From Hygrocybe punicea (lineage: Eukaryota > Basidiomycota > Agaricomycetes > Agaricales > Hygrophoraceae): a DNA stretch of 64,000 bases. Positions 44,177 through 57,027 of this stretch are shown piece by piece. The stretch is from the NCBI GenBank assembly GCA_963556145.1, contig OY744471.1, positions 613,590-677,589 of the forward strand. The letters are read 5' to 3'. Position numbers and translations under genes: made by a program. The notes beneath the pieces were generated by a model. It was not told where the DNA came from. It was given only the letters and a program-made list of their open reading frames with translations, and did not search any database. Positions within the stretch are counted from its first letter, which is position 1, and the number at the start of each line of letters is the position of its first letter.

Positions 44177-47100
44177 ATGCTTTTGTTCTTGGACGTCAAG
44201 TATTATATTCCCCCCTCGTTCTCCTCTGAGAATCGCTCCCAACTCTCGGTTGCTCTTGCTGACAATGGAGCGACTCGGGTTCCTCTGGAAGAAGCTACCC
44301 ACATTGTCACCAATTCCAGCCAATTTGAAGGATCGCGGTCTGTTGCAGATACCGTCGTTGTCGTCACCGTACGTGTGCATCATCTGCTTTTTAGGTTTAG
44401 AAGTCATTGATATCGGCTCTAGGACAAGTGGGTCACTCGGTCAATCATTCTCGCCAAGATTCAACCGTGAGTTCCGATAAATGAATAGCCCAAGACAAAA
44501 TTCGTAATGTTTATTATATAGACCTCAGTTTTACTCTGCTGATCCCTCGATGATCTTCTCTGGAGTAGTAGCTTGCGCAACAATAGAGGTATGCAACCAC
44601 TATTCGGTGGTTAAAATTATCCACTTCGAATGTCTTACTTGCCTGTCGCCTCGATCTTTTCTCACTTGCTCCCTCCTATTTCATTCCAGATACCTCCCCC
44701 AGACATCGAGGTTCTCTCCGCGGGAATAACTGGTTTAGGAGGCCAATGGCGGACAGGCCTTACCCGCGACGTCACCCATCTCTTTGCTCTTTCACCAGGA
44801 TCCCAAAAATACGAAACTGCCTTGCATTTTCAGGAATTCACCAAGGTAAAAGTTGTGCTCCCCCACTGGTTCGACGACGCGGTGAGGCTAGGCATGGGTT
44901 CTTTGCCAACTTCCGAGTACGAGTGGCCTGACACGAGAATGTTGCGCCTCATGCCTGAGGGCGACGGTGACGAAGGCAAGAAAGTCAAAATGGCTGCGGA
45001 TAAGAAGGCTCTTTTCAAGGCTGCCCTTTGGACCCCTGGACAAGACGTTCCTGCGGTTCCGGCCGGTCAGCGCGACATCTGGCAAGAACGACGGATCCTG
45101 CTCAGTCCGAGCTTGGATTTGACCTCAGGCAGACGTGAGGCTGTTGAAGCCGGTATTAGACGAGCCAACGGCATTGTCGTCGAATACCGTTCAAAAGGAG
45201 GCGATGGTAATGAAGAGGAGGAAGCGAGAAACATTCGAGAGGCGGACATATTGGTTACCCGGTACAGATCTGGAGCCGCCTACGTTAAGGTGTGTGACTC
45301 AAATCTAGCGAGTCGAAAGTGCCACCAGAATTCAACTAGACGACGGTTTATCCAGGCGATAAAGTCGCAGAAGACGGTCGGCACACTTGCTTGGTTGTTC
45401 CACGTAGAATCAACAGGCATTCTCTCCAGGCCACTCGATCAATTGTTGCACTATCCCATTCCGAAAAAACCTATCGAGGGCTTCTCTGCGCACGTGAGTT
45501 TCATTCCTACGTTTCAGAGTATACTCTATGTAACGTTGGTTACATTAGGAGATCACGGTGACTAATTACACGGGGGAGGCGCGCGAATACCTCAAGAAAC
45601 TCATCTCAGCTATGGGTGCGCAGTTCACGCCGAGCATGTCAGGGCGAAACACTGTCCTCATAGCCGCGTAGTACGCCTAAATTATCATCTCAACCCTTCT
45701 TCTGATCTAACCCTTTGGCAGCATTTCTGGAAACAAGGCCACGAAAGCCCGCAATTGGTCAATTCCCATCGTGAACCACATTTGGCTGGAAGACTGTTTC
45801 GTGCAGTGGAGAAATTTGACTGTGGGGCTCGAGAAGTACATTGTCTTTCCACCGGGTGTTGATTTTTCCCAGATGCTAGGGGAGAGGGGTGTTGGACGGG
45901 CAGTGTTGGACGAGGAGCTTGTTGAAGAGGATGAAGCAGAGGCGGAAGCGGAAAAGGTGACCGAAAATGAAGCAATGAAGGCGCCTGTCGGGACCAATAC
46001 CAGTGTGAGAGACGCCAACGAGGTTGAGAATGTTGTGGGGCTATTTGATGATGATGATGTGGATCTGTTCATGGAAGCCGGGGACAATGAACCCCCTTCG
46101 AGCCCGCAGCCCAAGCCCAAGCAATCGCCCAACACTAAGCAAAGGAATTCAACGAAGGATCGTCATTCTTCCCCAGCTCCCGATGAGGATGAACCTGCAA
46201 CAGAGACGCGGAAGAACCGAGTTCGAAGCGTGGCCTCTCCAAAGAGGCCAATGGACATGTCAGAAAGCACTGATGATGAGGTTGTGTCTCCAAGCAAGCT
46301 ATTTCGAACGAGACGTACTCGACGTGCACTGCCGGCTGTCTCGTCGCCGAAAGATTCGCCTAGCAGTCGAAGGAAAGCTCGGAAGGTGACCATTGACGAT
46401 GAGGACCCAGGCCCTTCAACAAACAAGAGGAAAGCACCACCAGCGAGCGACGAAGACGACGAATTGGAGACGGAGATACCTCGCAAACCGAAGGTATTCA
46501 AGCAGATGAAAGTCAAACCGAGGGTACGCCTTGATTCCGACACTGAAAATATCCCTGTCCCTGTCCCTGCGACCCTTGTAACCAAATCCTCCAAGAGACG
46601 CCCTATTGCGAACATGGCTGCCAAAACGGTTGTAGAGGCGACACCCTCCGAATCTTCACCAGTACGGGCTGGCGGCACGCCGAAAAAGGTTGCTTCTGTT
46701 GTAATAACCACGCTTCCGACTATCCCGCTGACCCGAACTGAGTCCATGCACGCTCTTGCGGCTGAAACCTCGTTGGCCTCTGCAAAACGTGGGCGTCCTG
46801 CTGTAAACAGGATATCGTCGTCTCCTCTGACGCAAGCTAGTGATACGCCTTTTACCTCTTATCGCACGGCAACCAAGCGATCGGCTGCCGCGAAGGCGAC
46901 TCAGAAACTGCATGACGAAATAATGCCAGATGTGCTACACTTTCAGCAGGAGATGAGGAATCACGCCAAGGGGAAGGGAAAGGAACGGATGCGTGACAGA
47001 ACTATTGATGAAGGTGTTGCGAACAAGGGCAGAAAGAGATCTTCTGATTCATATAGTGCGTTTATCTCGGATGACGAGGTCAGGGATACGAAGAAACGGA

Positions 47101-48159
47101 AGACCAGCGGCGGAAAGAGGAAGGCTTCATTGACGGATGGAGAGAGTAAGGGAGAGGAAGCTACGCTCAAGCCCAAGAAGAAACCTCCAGTTTCCGATTC
47201 CGAGCAGAGTGGTGATGAGAATGACTCTAGAAAGCATGTTCGAAAGACTGCGCCATATTCAAAGCGCATTGGCGAAACGAGGTCTGTCTGGTAATGTCCG
47301 ATCTTTCTTGCGTCGACTAATCTTTGTGCCGTAGCTCGGGAGCAAAGAATCGAAAGCAGAATACAAAACCGATTAGGTTGATGACAACGCAAGTCACCCT
47401 GACTGACGACGTTATCAAGGCGAGTTTGCATGAATGTCTCTATATTACCTAAATAAAGCTGAAAACAGGTTTTGACAAAACTTGGGGTAAAAATTACGAC
47501 TAAGCCATCCGAGTGTACCCACCTCGTTGCCCCGCACCTTGTTCGAACGGAGAAATTCCTTTGCGCATTGGCTGCTTCCCCGTTCATATTGTCTGAGAAA
47601 TGGGCTGTGAAATCCGCGGCTGCAAAAACGTTACTTCGTCAGAATTTTTCTTCTTTGATACTGCCATTGAATCTGACAGATTTCACTTGCAGCTGAGGAC
47701 GAGTATCTTCTCTACGATTCCGAGAATGAAGAAAAGTATGCTTTTACGTTGGCTGCTGCCATGCGTCGTGCCAAGAACATTGGTGGTCGCCTGTTTGCGA
47801 ACCAGACCTTTTATGTTACGCCAAAGGTCCCGATAGATTTGAAGCTCTTGAAGAATGTTGTAGTATCCGGCGGTGGACAGGTAAGCTTTCCCTTTTCTCT
47901 CTTTCAAACATTTTTTTTTTCTTTTCGTTGATTTTTGGGTTTTATTTAGTTTTCGACGCAAACGCCAACACTTCGTATTCTGAGCGCAAATGAGAAGCGA
48001 CACGTCGTTTCGTGTCCAGCAGATGCTTCGATATGGAGACCACTCGCGCAGCATGAGTATCCAATCTATACGCATGAGTTATTGTTGACTAGTACACTGA
48101 AGCAAGAGGTAGATTGGAAGGATCCAACATATAAGGTGCAGGGCTCAGTAAGGCATTAA
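44177..48159 (+). CDS. RTT107: Multi-BRCT genome-stability protein, Rtt107/Brc1-like
   Basis: Scaffold for repair of stalled replication forks; in yeasts the family binds phosphorylated H2A through its last BRCT pair. Eleven exons (44177-44368, 44423-44466, 44522-44588, 44690-45289, 45356-45493, 45549-45667, 45722-47281, 47335-47419, 47469-47637, 47693-47880 and 47950-48159) close in phase and give 1123 residues, close to Rtt107 (1070). N-terminal BRCT repeats are visible: VTDKWVTRSI; LTRDVTHLFAL; PHWFDDAVRLG; VNHIWLEDCFVQWRN. Then comes a ~500-residue acidic/basic disordered linker (46000-47280), then a C-terminal BRCT pair (TKPSECTHLVAPHLVRTEKF; ILSEKWAVKS). The intron after 47419 has a GC donor. 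Part of exons 6-7 recurs as a decayed copy at 60658. Confidence 0.9.
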
Positions 48160-48441
48160 CGAGACGTTCCGCATTTGTATCATATGTCAGTACATGTCAG
48201 TCCGTATTTTACAAGTCTTGAATTACCTTGCTTGCAAGGTCGCTGACCCCACCAAAAAAAACAGCATCGGGTGTGGATATCGTAAATAAGTGTAAACGAC
48301 GTTCTTTCGCTCCCCTAAGTCCGTCCAGGGCCCCGAGCGCTTATGGCCTCGGGAGTAGCGGTTCATGTTAAAGCCCTCACTCCTGTCATTTATTTACTAC
48401 TGTCCCACAAGGCCCTCCGACTGATTGCGTGATCTTGGTTC
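48160..48441. other. Presumed Helitron 5' end region
   Basis: No gene. The Helitron 5' terminus (TC after A) should be here, but several AT-C sites are possible and none can be chosen. GC-rich words GGGCCCCGAGCGC and GGCCTCGGGAG occur at 48330-48358. Confidence 0.4.
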
Positions 48442-51400
48442 ATGTCTACCTCGTCCTTTTTTCCCGCTGCGCGTTCTCCGCCACCCGTTCCCGCAAACGC
48501 ACCCCTCGCACTCACCGCATACCATCTGCGCCATCTCACCGTCAGGCAGCTATTGGTCGCCGCCCGTGGCTCTCTTCAATTCGGTCGTCACCAACGAACG
48601 AGAGAAGCCGTCATTGCTCGTATCTTGCAGATGGGATCCAACGCCCTATTAGAATGTGTCGCCCAGCTTGCACGCAACCGAGAAATGGATGCTTCAGACG
48701 CGTTGGTAAACGCCACCCTTCGGAGAAAACGTAAGGCGGAAGAAGCTTACGAGACGCGAAAGCAACGATTGATGCTCGATCGTACCCCTACCCATGGTCA
48801 TACAGATCTTTTTCTCCATTTGCCAGATGAATCAGAAACACACGAATGCTATCGACAATTTTTCGAAGCCACTTCGAACCAAGCGGTGCGTCAGGGGATC
48901 TGCGCCGTCTGCGCTCGTGAGGTTAATGTGGCGGAAGATGGCTTGTGTCATCTTCGTCTTTCGGACTTGGCCAATTCACATCGATTGCACCCCACGAAAC
49001 CCCATCCACGACATGAACTGTTTCATGGATGACTGCTTTCACCAGAGGCCGTCCAACCGGGCGCCATGGTCAACGACACGTGTTTGAGCGCGTGTAACAA
49101 ATGTGTCACTTCGCTTACGACAGCGCAGGATAAACCACCTGCTTTCTCACTCGCAAACAGCCTTTGGATCAGTGGAATCCCTCATGAATTAAAGAAGCTC
49201 AGTTTTTCTGAACAGCAGCTTATCGCACTCCTTTACCCAAGGGTCTATGTATTCAAGGTCTTTCCCAAAAAATATTCACCTGACATTGATGAACGTTCGT
49301 TGCAACGAGCAATGAGAGGATCCGTCACTACCTACGAACTTGATGTGGAGGGTGCCGCAGCCATGCTGAAAGGTGATCTCTTACCATGCAAACCGCAAGT
49401 CCTCGCCAGAGTTTTGTCTATCACTTTTGTGGGTGTGGAACTGGCGCCGAGAACATGGTTGCGGTCGACATTCAGGGTACGACGGCATGTCGTTCACGAA
49501 GCACTCCAATGGCTCAAGAGCCACAATCCTAAATATTACGGCGCCGTCGACATTTCCCTGTCCAACCTTTCTGAGTTACCGGAAGACGATGTGCCTGACG
49601 AGGTCCTGGGCCTTGTTCGACATTCCACAGATTTGGGACAGCTTAATGAAGAAAACGGAGGGTATCTGCCCGCACATGATGACCCTCTTTCCAGTAAATT
49701 TTTTTCCCCCCTGTCTTTCGACACACTGACAAATCTCAATTTCATTCACCAGCGGTATCATCAACTTCCGTTCCCCGAAATCAAGTCACTTCGGAACAAG
49801 GAAATGACGGTGTGTTTTTTTTGGCCCTCTTTAGCCGCCCACATCATTCAGATCTCCCCTCAGGCCCCGAAGTCTTTCCCATGCACTTTTCAGGAGCCAT
49901 TGATATGGACCTCACGAAAATGAACAGTACCGAAATGATGATGTGGGGTCTGGCAAATCTGTGGAAGGACGGAAAGGAAGGTGGGTATGCAGTCAGATAT
50001 GGACAGCAACCCATCACGGACTTTGGCACACCTTCTTCTGCGAATCGGTTTCCCTCTCGTGACGTGGGTTTAGACAAACCAAACTTTTTTGAAAAAGCAT
50101 TTCCGTGTCTGTATCCTTATGGTACTGGAGGTATCGAAGCCGACCGCGAGACGCAATTAGATTTCCGAGAACATATCCAATGGTCACTGCAATATCATGA
50201 CCGGCGGTTCCGACAACATGACATCTTCCCTTTTGTAGCCTTTGGGATTCTTCAACGCCGTCAAGCTCTAGCTTCTGCTCGAGTGCAGATGAAACGTGCC
50301 AACTTTCAATGAGAGGCACCTACCTTGATGTCATTGACCCTGGAATGTCTACAACAGGCTGCAACAGAGGAAAATGCACATTTGCCTGTTAGTGACACCA
50401 CCGTGAAAAAAATTCGGAAACATGCTCACAGTGCTGTCAGCCGGGTCCAAGGTGCCGACCAAGCTCGCTACCAACTTCGAAGCCAAATCTGGTCTATGTC
50501 GTTGTATCACGGTCCACCCTCGGTCTGGATCACCATCAACCCCTCCGACCTTCATGATCCCCTCGTTCAAATTTTTGCAGGTGAAGAAATTGACTTGGAC
50601 AACTTCGTCGCCTCTGCAGGTCCTGATAAGGAACAACGCGCGCGCAATGTTGCCAAAGATCCCTATGCGGCCGCCAAATTTTTCCATTTCACAATTCGTG
50701 CGATCCTCGAAAACCTTTTTCAAATAAAAGTCGTCGATAATAAGGTCAAATCTTCAATGGGAATTTTGGGAGAGGTTGCGGCATATTTTGGTGCCGTTGA
50801 GTCACAGGGACGTGCCACGTTGCATTTGCATATGCTCGTGTGGCTGAAACATACACCATCCTTCGACGAAATGGCAGAACTGCTTAAAGCTGATGATTTT
50901 CGAGCACGAGTCACTCGGTATATCCAGGCGAATTTTCGGGCTTATTTACCTGGCCTGGAATCAGCTGAATCCATTAAACATATCCCTAAAGAAAAAGAAA
51001 TCGCCTACGGTCAACCACCTCACCCCCATCAACCACACTATGCAAATGCCTTGAAATCATTCGAGTTGACGCTGGCCCTTACTGAGCAGATTCATTCCTG
51101 TAGACTTCGACAATGTCTAGAGTATAACAAGAATGGCGTCCTCATTTGCAAAAGGAGAGCTCCCTTCGAGATTGCTGCTGATGACTTTGTCACTGCAGAA
51201 GGTCATTGGGGATGCAAACGCCTTTATGGTTATGTTAACGGATGGGTCCCCGCAATTCTCGTAAACGTGCGTTGCAATAACGATGGAAAACTCCTGACCA
51301 ATGGTGGCGACACCAAGAACATCACATATTATGTCACAAGCTATGCAGCCAAGAAACAAGGTGGCGACTTTAATCTGTCTGCGGTCTTAGCAGACGTATT

Positions 51401-54373
51401 TGCCTATCACGTTACTCATCCCAATCCCTCCTACGTGGAAGATTTGTGATCTCAGCAGCGTTTGCTGCTCTTCCGACTCGTCCACGCCATCAACCGTGAA
51501 CAACAGATCGCTGGACCCATGACCATTAGTTATTTGATGTCTTGGCCAGACGTTTACCGTTCTCATACATATTCTTACATTTATTGGTCATCCTTCACTG
51601 CTGCCCTCATTGCAGCGTTCCCCCATTTAAAAAGGTGTGAAGTCCCGAGTACTGTCATTCATCTTTAATGATACCATCCCGCAGTTACGAATGCGATTCC
51701 ATTCAAAGCCACTCCGAAAATCTCGGTATCCGCGAAAAAGCGGTGGAGGTCAATTTCATCCGAGACGCAAATCTATTCACGCTGACGTACTGAACTCAGG
51801 CAGAACCCGATACAGTGACACTGGATCTAGATACTAATGGAACATTCTTCGCCAAGAGTCAAGTGACCGACTATCATTGTCGTGGCCTGGCTTTAGAAGC
51901 CTACAACGTTTTGGATTTTTTCGTAAACACGTATGAGATGGATAACCGCCATGAAAGTGCTGTGCGCGAGGACTCACAAAGTCGAGGTCGACCCCGCAAC
52001 TTGCGGATTCCCTATCTTTCCACACACCCCAACAGCTCTCAGTGTTATCGTATACTCAGATCAGAAGGACATAGAAATCTTCCTGATATTGTAGGCCATT
52101 GGTTCCCAAGCCGCGATGACAACGACAAGGCCCAGTACTATGCTGCCTCTATGTTGACTCTTATGAAACCGTGGCGAGATCTCACAACAGACCTAAGGTG
52201 TCCCAACCAATCTTGGGACGCCGCTTTAAAAGACTTCCTCTCGAATGCCTCTCGCCACATCCACTACATTCTCTCCTCCATCCAGTACTTCCATGAATGT
52301 GATCGAGCTGCGAAGAAAGACAAACTACGTTCCGTCACAATTCCAACGGAAAAAAGGGGTGACAATGAAATGTCCCAAGACGAATTTGAACTGCCTGAAG
52401 CCATGATCGGTTTAGAAGACGATGTCACCGAGGAGGATCTCGTCGCATTTAAAAATTCACAAAAGTCCTTAAAAGAGGAAATCAATGGCCGACTCGCCAT
52501 TGAATCAGCTAGGAATGCAAACTTATTCGATACAAATCAGACACTGTGGGAAACCAACAAGAAGTTCGCCAACAATGCTAGTGACCAAGTCATGGAGGAT
52601 TTGGTGAAATGGAGATCTAGTCTACAACGGGACGTCTTCGAAACCAACCGAGCTGCTGCCCATATTGATCCACACCAATCCACGATGCCACCGCGAGGAC
52701 CATGTGTCGAACCTTGGCAAATGCAAGTGTCTCCACTCCCATCGCCCATAACGACTTCTCCCCCTGGCAAAATTGATGACGATCACCAACAGCCAGTGGC
52801 CCTTGGAGACGATCAACGACGTGCACATGACATCATCATGTGGCATTTGAAACAAACATTGGAAGGCGCTCACCCACCACCACTCCGAATGGTGCTTTAT
52901 GGAGAAGGCGGGACAGGAAAATCTGAGGTCATACGTGCCGTCACTCATTCTTTTTCTAACATGCACTTTTCACACTGGTTGCTCAAATCCACGTACACGG
53001 GAATCACAGCATCTCTTATAGATGGAAAGACCACACACCACATTGCGCATATGTCTCCCACCCGAAGAGGAGACTTGTCAGCAGCTATGAAGCAAAAGCT
53101 ACAAGAGTTTTGGAAACCATATCGATACCTTTTCATCGACGAATTTTCGATGATCAGTAAATCGTTCCTCAGTGACTTGTCCCGCAACATCACAATTGGA
53201 AAAGCCTGTGAAACAGGTGCCAGCGATCACTCCTTTGGCGGCGTCAACATCATCCTATGTGGTGACCTGCACCAATTTCCACCCGTCGCCACAAGCTCGT
53301 CCGAAGCGCTTTTTCGCCAATCATGTAGTACCGATAAGGTTGAGACTAAACTCGGTCGAAAAATTTATGAAGAATTCAAAACCGTCGTGATCTTGAAAAC
53401 CCAGCGTCGAGTGGTCGATCCTGTCTGGCGTGATTTTTTAGATCACCTCCGACATGGCAAAATCCGGCAGCATCATTTAAAAATTCTCCGAACTCTCATC
53501 ATAGCTGAACCTCAATGCCTCCCAACAGAATTGGGGGCACCTGAATGGCAAACCGCTGTCCTCATCACACCAAGACATGCCGTGAGACGCCAATGGAATG
53601 CCGCTGCCATTCGAAAACATTGCAAGGAAACCGGTGAAAATCTTTATGTGATCACCGCTGAGGACAAAACACGAGGACGTCCCCTAACCCTACGTGAAAG
53701 AGTAGCATTAATAGGTCACGAAGGTAAATCATCAAATGCCCAAAAAGACTTGCCGGAAACCATTGAACTCGCGAAGGGCATGAAAGTGATGCTGACCGCC
53801 AATATCGAGACCGACTTGGACATCACAAATGGAGCCCGGGGGGAAATCGTTGACATCATCCTTGATCCCAATGAACCCAAAATGGACACGAGACCTATCA
53901 TCAACCTCAAGTATGTTCCCACCTGTATTCTCGTAAAACTAGATCGAACCCACGCCAAGCCTCTACCAGGTTTGCCTCCAGGAATCATCCCCATCGAACC
54001 TACAACGACCCGGATGATAATTCAAGTGAAAGAAGGCTCAACGACCATTACGAAAACCGTGCTCCGACGACAGCTACCTTTAACAGGAAGCTACGCATTC
54101 ACAGATTACCGAGCACAAGGACAAACGATCGTATACATCTTCATCGACATTAAAAACCCTCCTCCACCTGGCTCATTGAACTTGTTCAACCTCTACGTTG
54201 CACTCTCCAGAAGCCCTGGACGATCCAACATTCGTCTTTTACGTGATTTTGATGACAAATTTTTTTTGCAAGAACATGATCCTGCTCTCGCATATGAGGA
54301 TAGAAGACTCCAAGTTTTAGCTGATCAAACAGGACTGTGGTGGGAGAAGATGATCGAGACTACTCTTCATTAA
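48442..54373 (+). pseudogene. Helitron Rep-Pif1 helicase, broken by four TGA stops
   Basis: Reads as one long protein: N-terminal Cys-rich part (CAVC ... CNKC), a DUF6570-like region (ELDVEGAAAML), Rep domain with the HUH motif in GRATLHLHMLVW (~50830) and two-tyrosine motif YYVTSYAAKK (~51335), then a Pif1-type helicase with Walker A GEGGTGKS (~52905), Walker B FIDEFSM (~53140), CGDLHQFPPV (~53265) and C-terminal RAQGQTIVYIFIDI (~54110). In-frame TGA codons occur at 49030-49032, 50310-50312, 51447-51449 and 51791-51793, each plausible as mutated CGA. Frame changes near 49810 and 51640-51690 fit introns; the first is not resolved cleanly. The helicase part alone (51815-54373) is one open frame of 852 residues. 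Confidence 0.85.
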
Positions 54374-54557
54374 CTCATAGTACAAGACAATTCCCGTCAA
54401 AATTTCTCATCCAGCCTCAATACATGCTGATGAACCTTATTTCTCGAAATCAGGCTCGATACCCCTTGTCAAAAAGGAGACCCAACCGATCACAGTCCAA
54501 CGTCATCCGGCTTGACATCAACAGGGGAAAAAATTAGACCACCCGTATGCATTACCA

Positions 54558-55869
54558 GTGAATGACGATGATGACGACCCTGAAACCTTACTAACAAAAT
54601 CGAGAACACAAGCTATATATAAAGAAAAACAGACACAAGCACCCATTGGAAAAAAAACTATGGCCCCATGTCCCAATCGTAAATTGCTCCCTGATCCCAT
54701 TTCCACGGATCCTTCGCTCGAAACTGAAGCAGAAGAAGGCACTCGGCATGCAGATTTTGTGGACACTACTGCTGGTCCCTCAAACCATGTCAGGTAAAGA
54801 TCCCCCCTACCTTTCCACTTTACTCGTAGCATTTCACACTCATCTCCAGCATTCGAGTGGTCGGAATGCCCCCCCTAATCCAAAATGTCGAAGAACAAGC
54901 CGCTTCAAAATTGGAACTTTGGCGCACGGCCTTGTTAACGAAAGGATCGTACTTGGGTGATCCTGAAATAGCTTCATCCCTCCGCTGGATGAGAGATGGC
55001 CGGAGCCTCCGTTTGGTGGATTCAAACACCAAAGGGATCGAGACGCACATAGGAAACTCAGTCACTCTCTCTCTCCTCGTCCAAATCACGCACGATGACT
55101 TCTGGTTGATGCCAGATGCGATGTGGCAAGCCAACAAGGGTGGAGCAAAAAGATTCTCCGATATTAAACTGACGTGTACTGGCACTGCTGTCAATGCTCC
55201 CCTCCTCCACAACGACTTTGATACCGCGCTCGCTACACTTCGAACTCTCATGAAGGCAGGGACAAACCCTGGAAGCATGCCTGAAGGTGTCATCAAGATC
55301 ACCGATGGGGAAACCAAAATCAGGCTGCGACACCAACCTTTCCATGTGAGAAACACCCAGTGAGACATGCATAAACGCTGACGCCTGTTGCAGAAAGCCA
55401 CCTCCGTCCCTAACAACAATGAAGAAACCGATGAACAAGGTAATGAACGTAACCTACCATCCACATTCAATCTGACACACCCCAAGCGTCCACCTTCGCA
55501 GACGAGATCAAACTTCATGACTGGCCTGTAGGCAGTGCCGATGCAAAGACAGCTCTTGAAGACATGGAAGAACACTACATCGTCAGACCAATTCCTGCTT
55601 TCGACGTCCATGCAGACTTGATTGGGCCACGTGAATATGTCGACACCCTAAAAGGTGCCACAGTCATCGCTGACTTCACGCTGCAAAAATACTCCATGAA
55701 AGAAAAAGCGGGCCCCATCCGTGACGTCTTCGTTGCCGATATCATGAAACTCCGTGTTGTCGACCCTCCAAAGTCCCCCTCCCGTTCGTCTCCCAAAAAG
55801 CGTCTCTACAAAAAAGATCCGTTTGACATCGACCTGAGCATGAAGGGCAAAAAAGTCCTAAAGTATTAG
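54558..55869 (+). CDS. Second Helitron gene, unknown, possible OB-fold
   Basis: Four exons inferred from in-frame GT-AG joins: 54558 to ~54795, ~54850 to ~55347, ~55394 to ~55440 and ~55499 to 55869; roughly 385 residues. It begins with an acidic/basic disordered start (NDDDDDPETLL), then a region with LELWRTALLTKG, SLLVQITHDDFWL and IKLTCTGTAVN, and a final part with HDWPVGSADAK, YVDTLKGATVIADFTLQKYS and DVFVADIMKLRVVDPP, followed by a Ser/Lys-rich tail. The last block alternates beta-strand-like segments with aromatic residues as in OB-fold single-strand DNA-binding domains. Some Helitrons encode RPA-like proteins, which would suit this place, but the match is by impression. No stop or frameshift was seen, unlike the Rep gene. 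Confidence 0.5.
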
Positions 55870-56912
55870 CATACACTTCTTAAAAGTGATGAACGTCTTG
55901 TGTACTGACATCACCATTGTATTGTACCTCAATTAACAAGCTGAAACTTCCCGATCGTCCCAATCGTAACCCTCCTCATCGACTCCCTGTCTCACCTAAA
56001 CCACCTTAAAACCCTAATGATAAATGACTGTCAACTCCACCCTAACTTACCACCCTGTGAGTCAAAAACTGTCCTTCGTACTTTATAACTTTACACCTGT
56101 GCAGATGAATGCCAGCACAGAGGGGCCTCACATCTACATGTACTCCGTCCAACCTCCACTTCCCCCCAACCTCACCATCCCGAAACAGGGGAAGAGGACT
56201 CACGAAACAAAAACTATTGAAAGTCACACATCAACTCCTCTCTTCCGTATCATACAATTCACTGTAACTAGTAGCTTGCGCGCAGAGTCCACCTTGATCA
56301 ATGGAGAGGGTCTCCGGTCAAGAAATCGTCGTATCCCACTCCTTCCCTTCCACCGTTGGTACCCTTCGTCCTACACTCATACATAAACCACATAAATGTC
56401 GAAGGAATTCAAAAATTACCTCTGTAATATATATGATACGTGTGAATGTACTGGTGCTGCCATCAGTCGCACCACCCGGCTTGCCAAAAGAAAACGTACC
56501 ACATGTAAACTCATTTCAGTCACCACATATGAATCTTGTTGTGATTCTGAATACCTCAGAGCCCATTGTACTTCGTGAATGTGCAGATCCTCACCATCCA
56601 CAAAACGAAGCACATGGAAAAACGCCGTGAAATCAATCGGAATTGGCATCAATGTTTCCTTGAATCCATGCAAGTGTTCTTGGTTAATAAACCGTTAAGT
56701 GAGACATGGCTCGATTACGACCTTATCCCCGTATCTAAATCTGATTCTGCCAATCTTCACGCTGAATAACCACCAATCCCGCTCCACCAACTCCAAAAAA
56801 AAAAAGTACACCTTGTCTGTATCTTAAGTATACGTTGCTGGTCTTTCCATATCTTAGCTATCACACTGTAAAAAAAGGAGCAAGGTTGTGCCACCATAGG
56901 TGGCCCTTCCCT
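55870..56912. other. Helitron 3' region, small ORFs without recognised function
   Basis: Open stretches 56024-56386 and 56396-56578 (Cys-rich, 60 residues) and 56566-56769 could be exons of a further small element gene, but splice joins and homology are unclear. Ends at the terminal hairpin. Confidence 0.35.
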
Positions 56913-56916
56913 CTAG
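56890..56916 (+). repeat. Helitron 3' terminal hairpin and CTAG end
   Basis: GCCACC ATA GGTGGC, spacer of 8 bp, then CTAG with T next; the hallmark CTRR-T terminus. Confidence 0.85.
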
Positions 56917-57027
56917 TAATTGGGTGCCAGTCCGTAAGAAATATATTCTGGAATAAACGCGGGTGACTCACGTGATCAGCGACAATTTCCCGGTGTGGGA
57001 AGGTCAGGTGAATCTTTAACAAATAAC

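Larger units (their letters stand above)
48200..56916 (+). mobile_element. Helitron (rolling-circle transposon)
   Basis: Contains a Rep/helicase gene (48442-54373) and a second gene (54558-55869). The 3' end fits Helitron rules: hairpin GCCACC-ATA-GGTGGC (56890-56904), 8 bp, then CTAG (56913-56916) followed by T. The 5' end is placed only roughly. Orientation is plus. The 3' end falls 111 bp before the LSM6 start codon. Confidence 0.85.

Noticed and set aside
46163..46747. 194-residue minus ORF and similar ones in 45685-47587
   Set aside because: Antisense to the long disordered linker of the RTT107-like gene; Ser-rich mirror of acidic codons.
49030..51793. TGA recoding (selenocysteine or altered code) in the Helitron gene
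   Set aside because: Intact host genes nearby (GDT1, LSM6, GGC1) end normally, LSM6 with TGA itself; stops sit only in decaying elements and fit CGA mutation.
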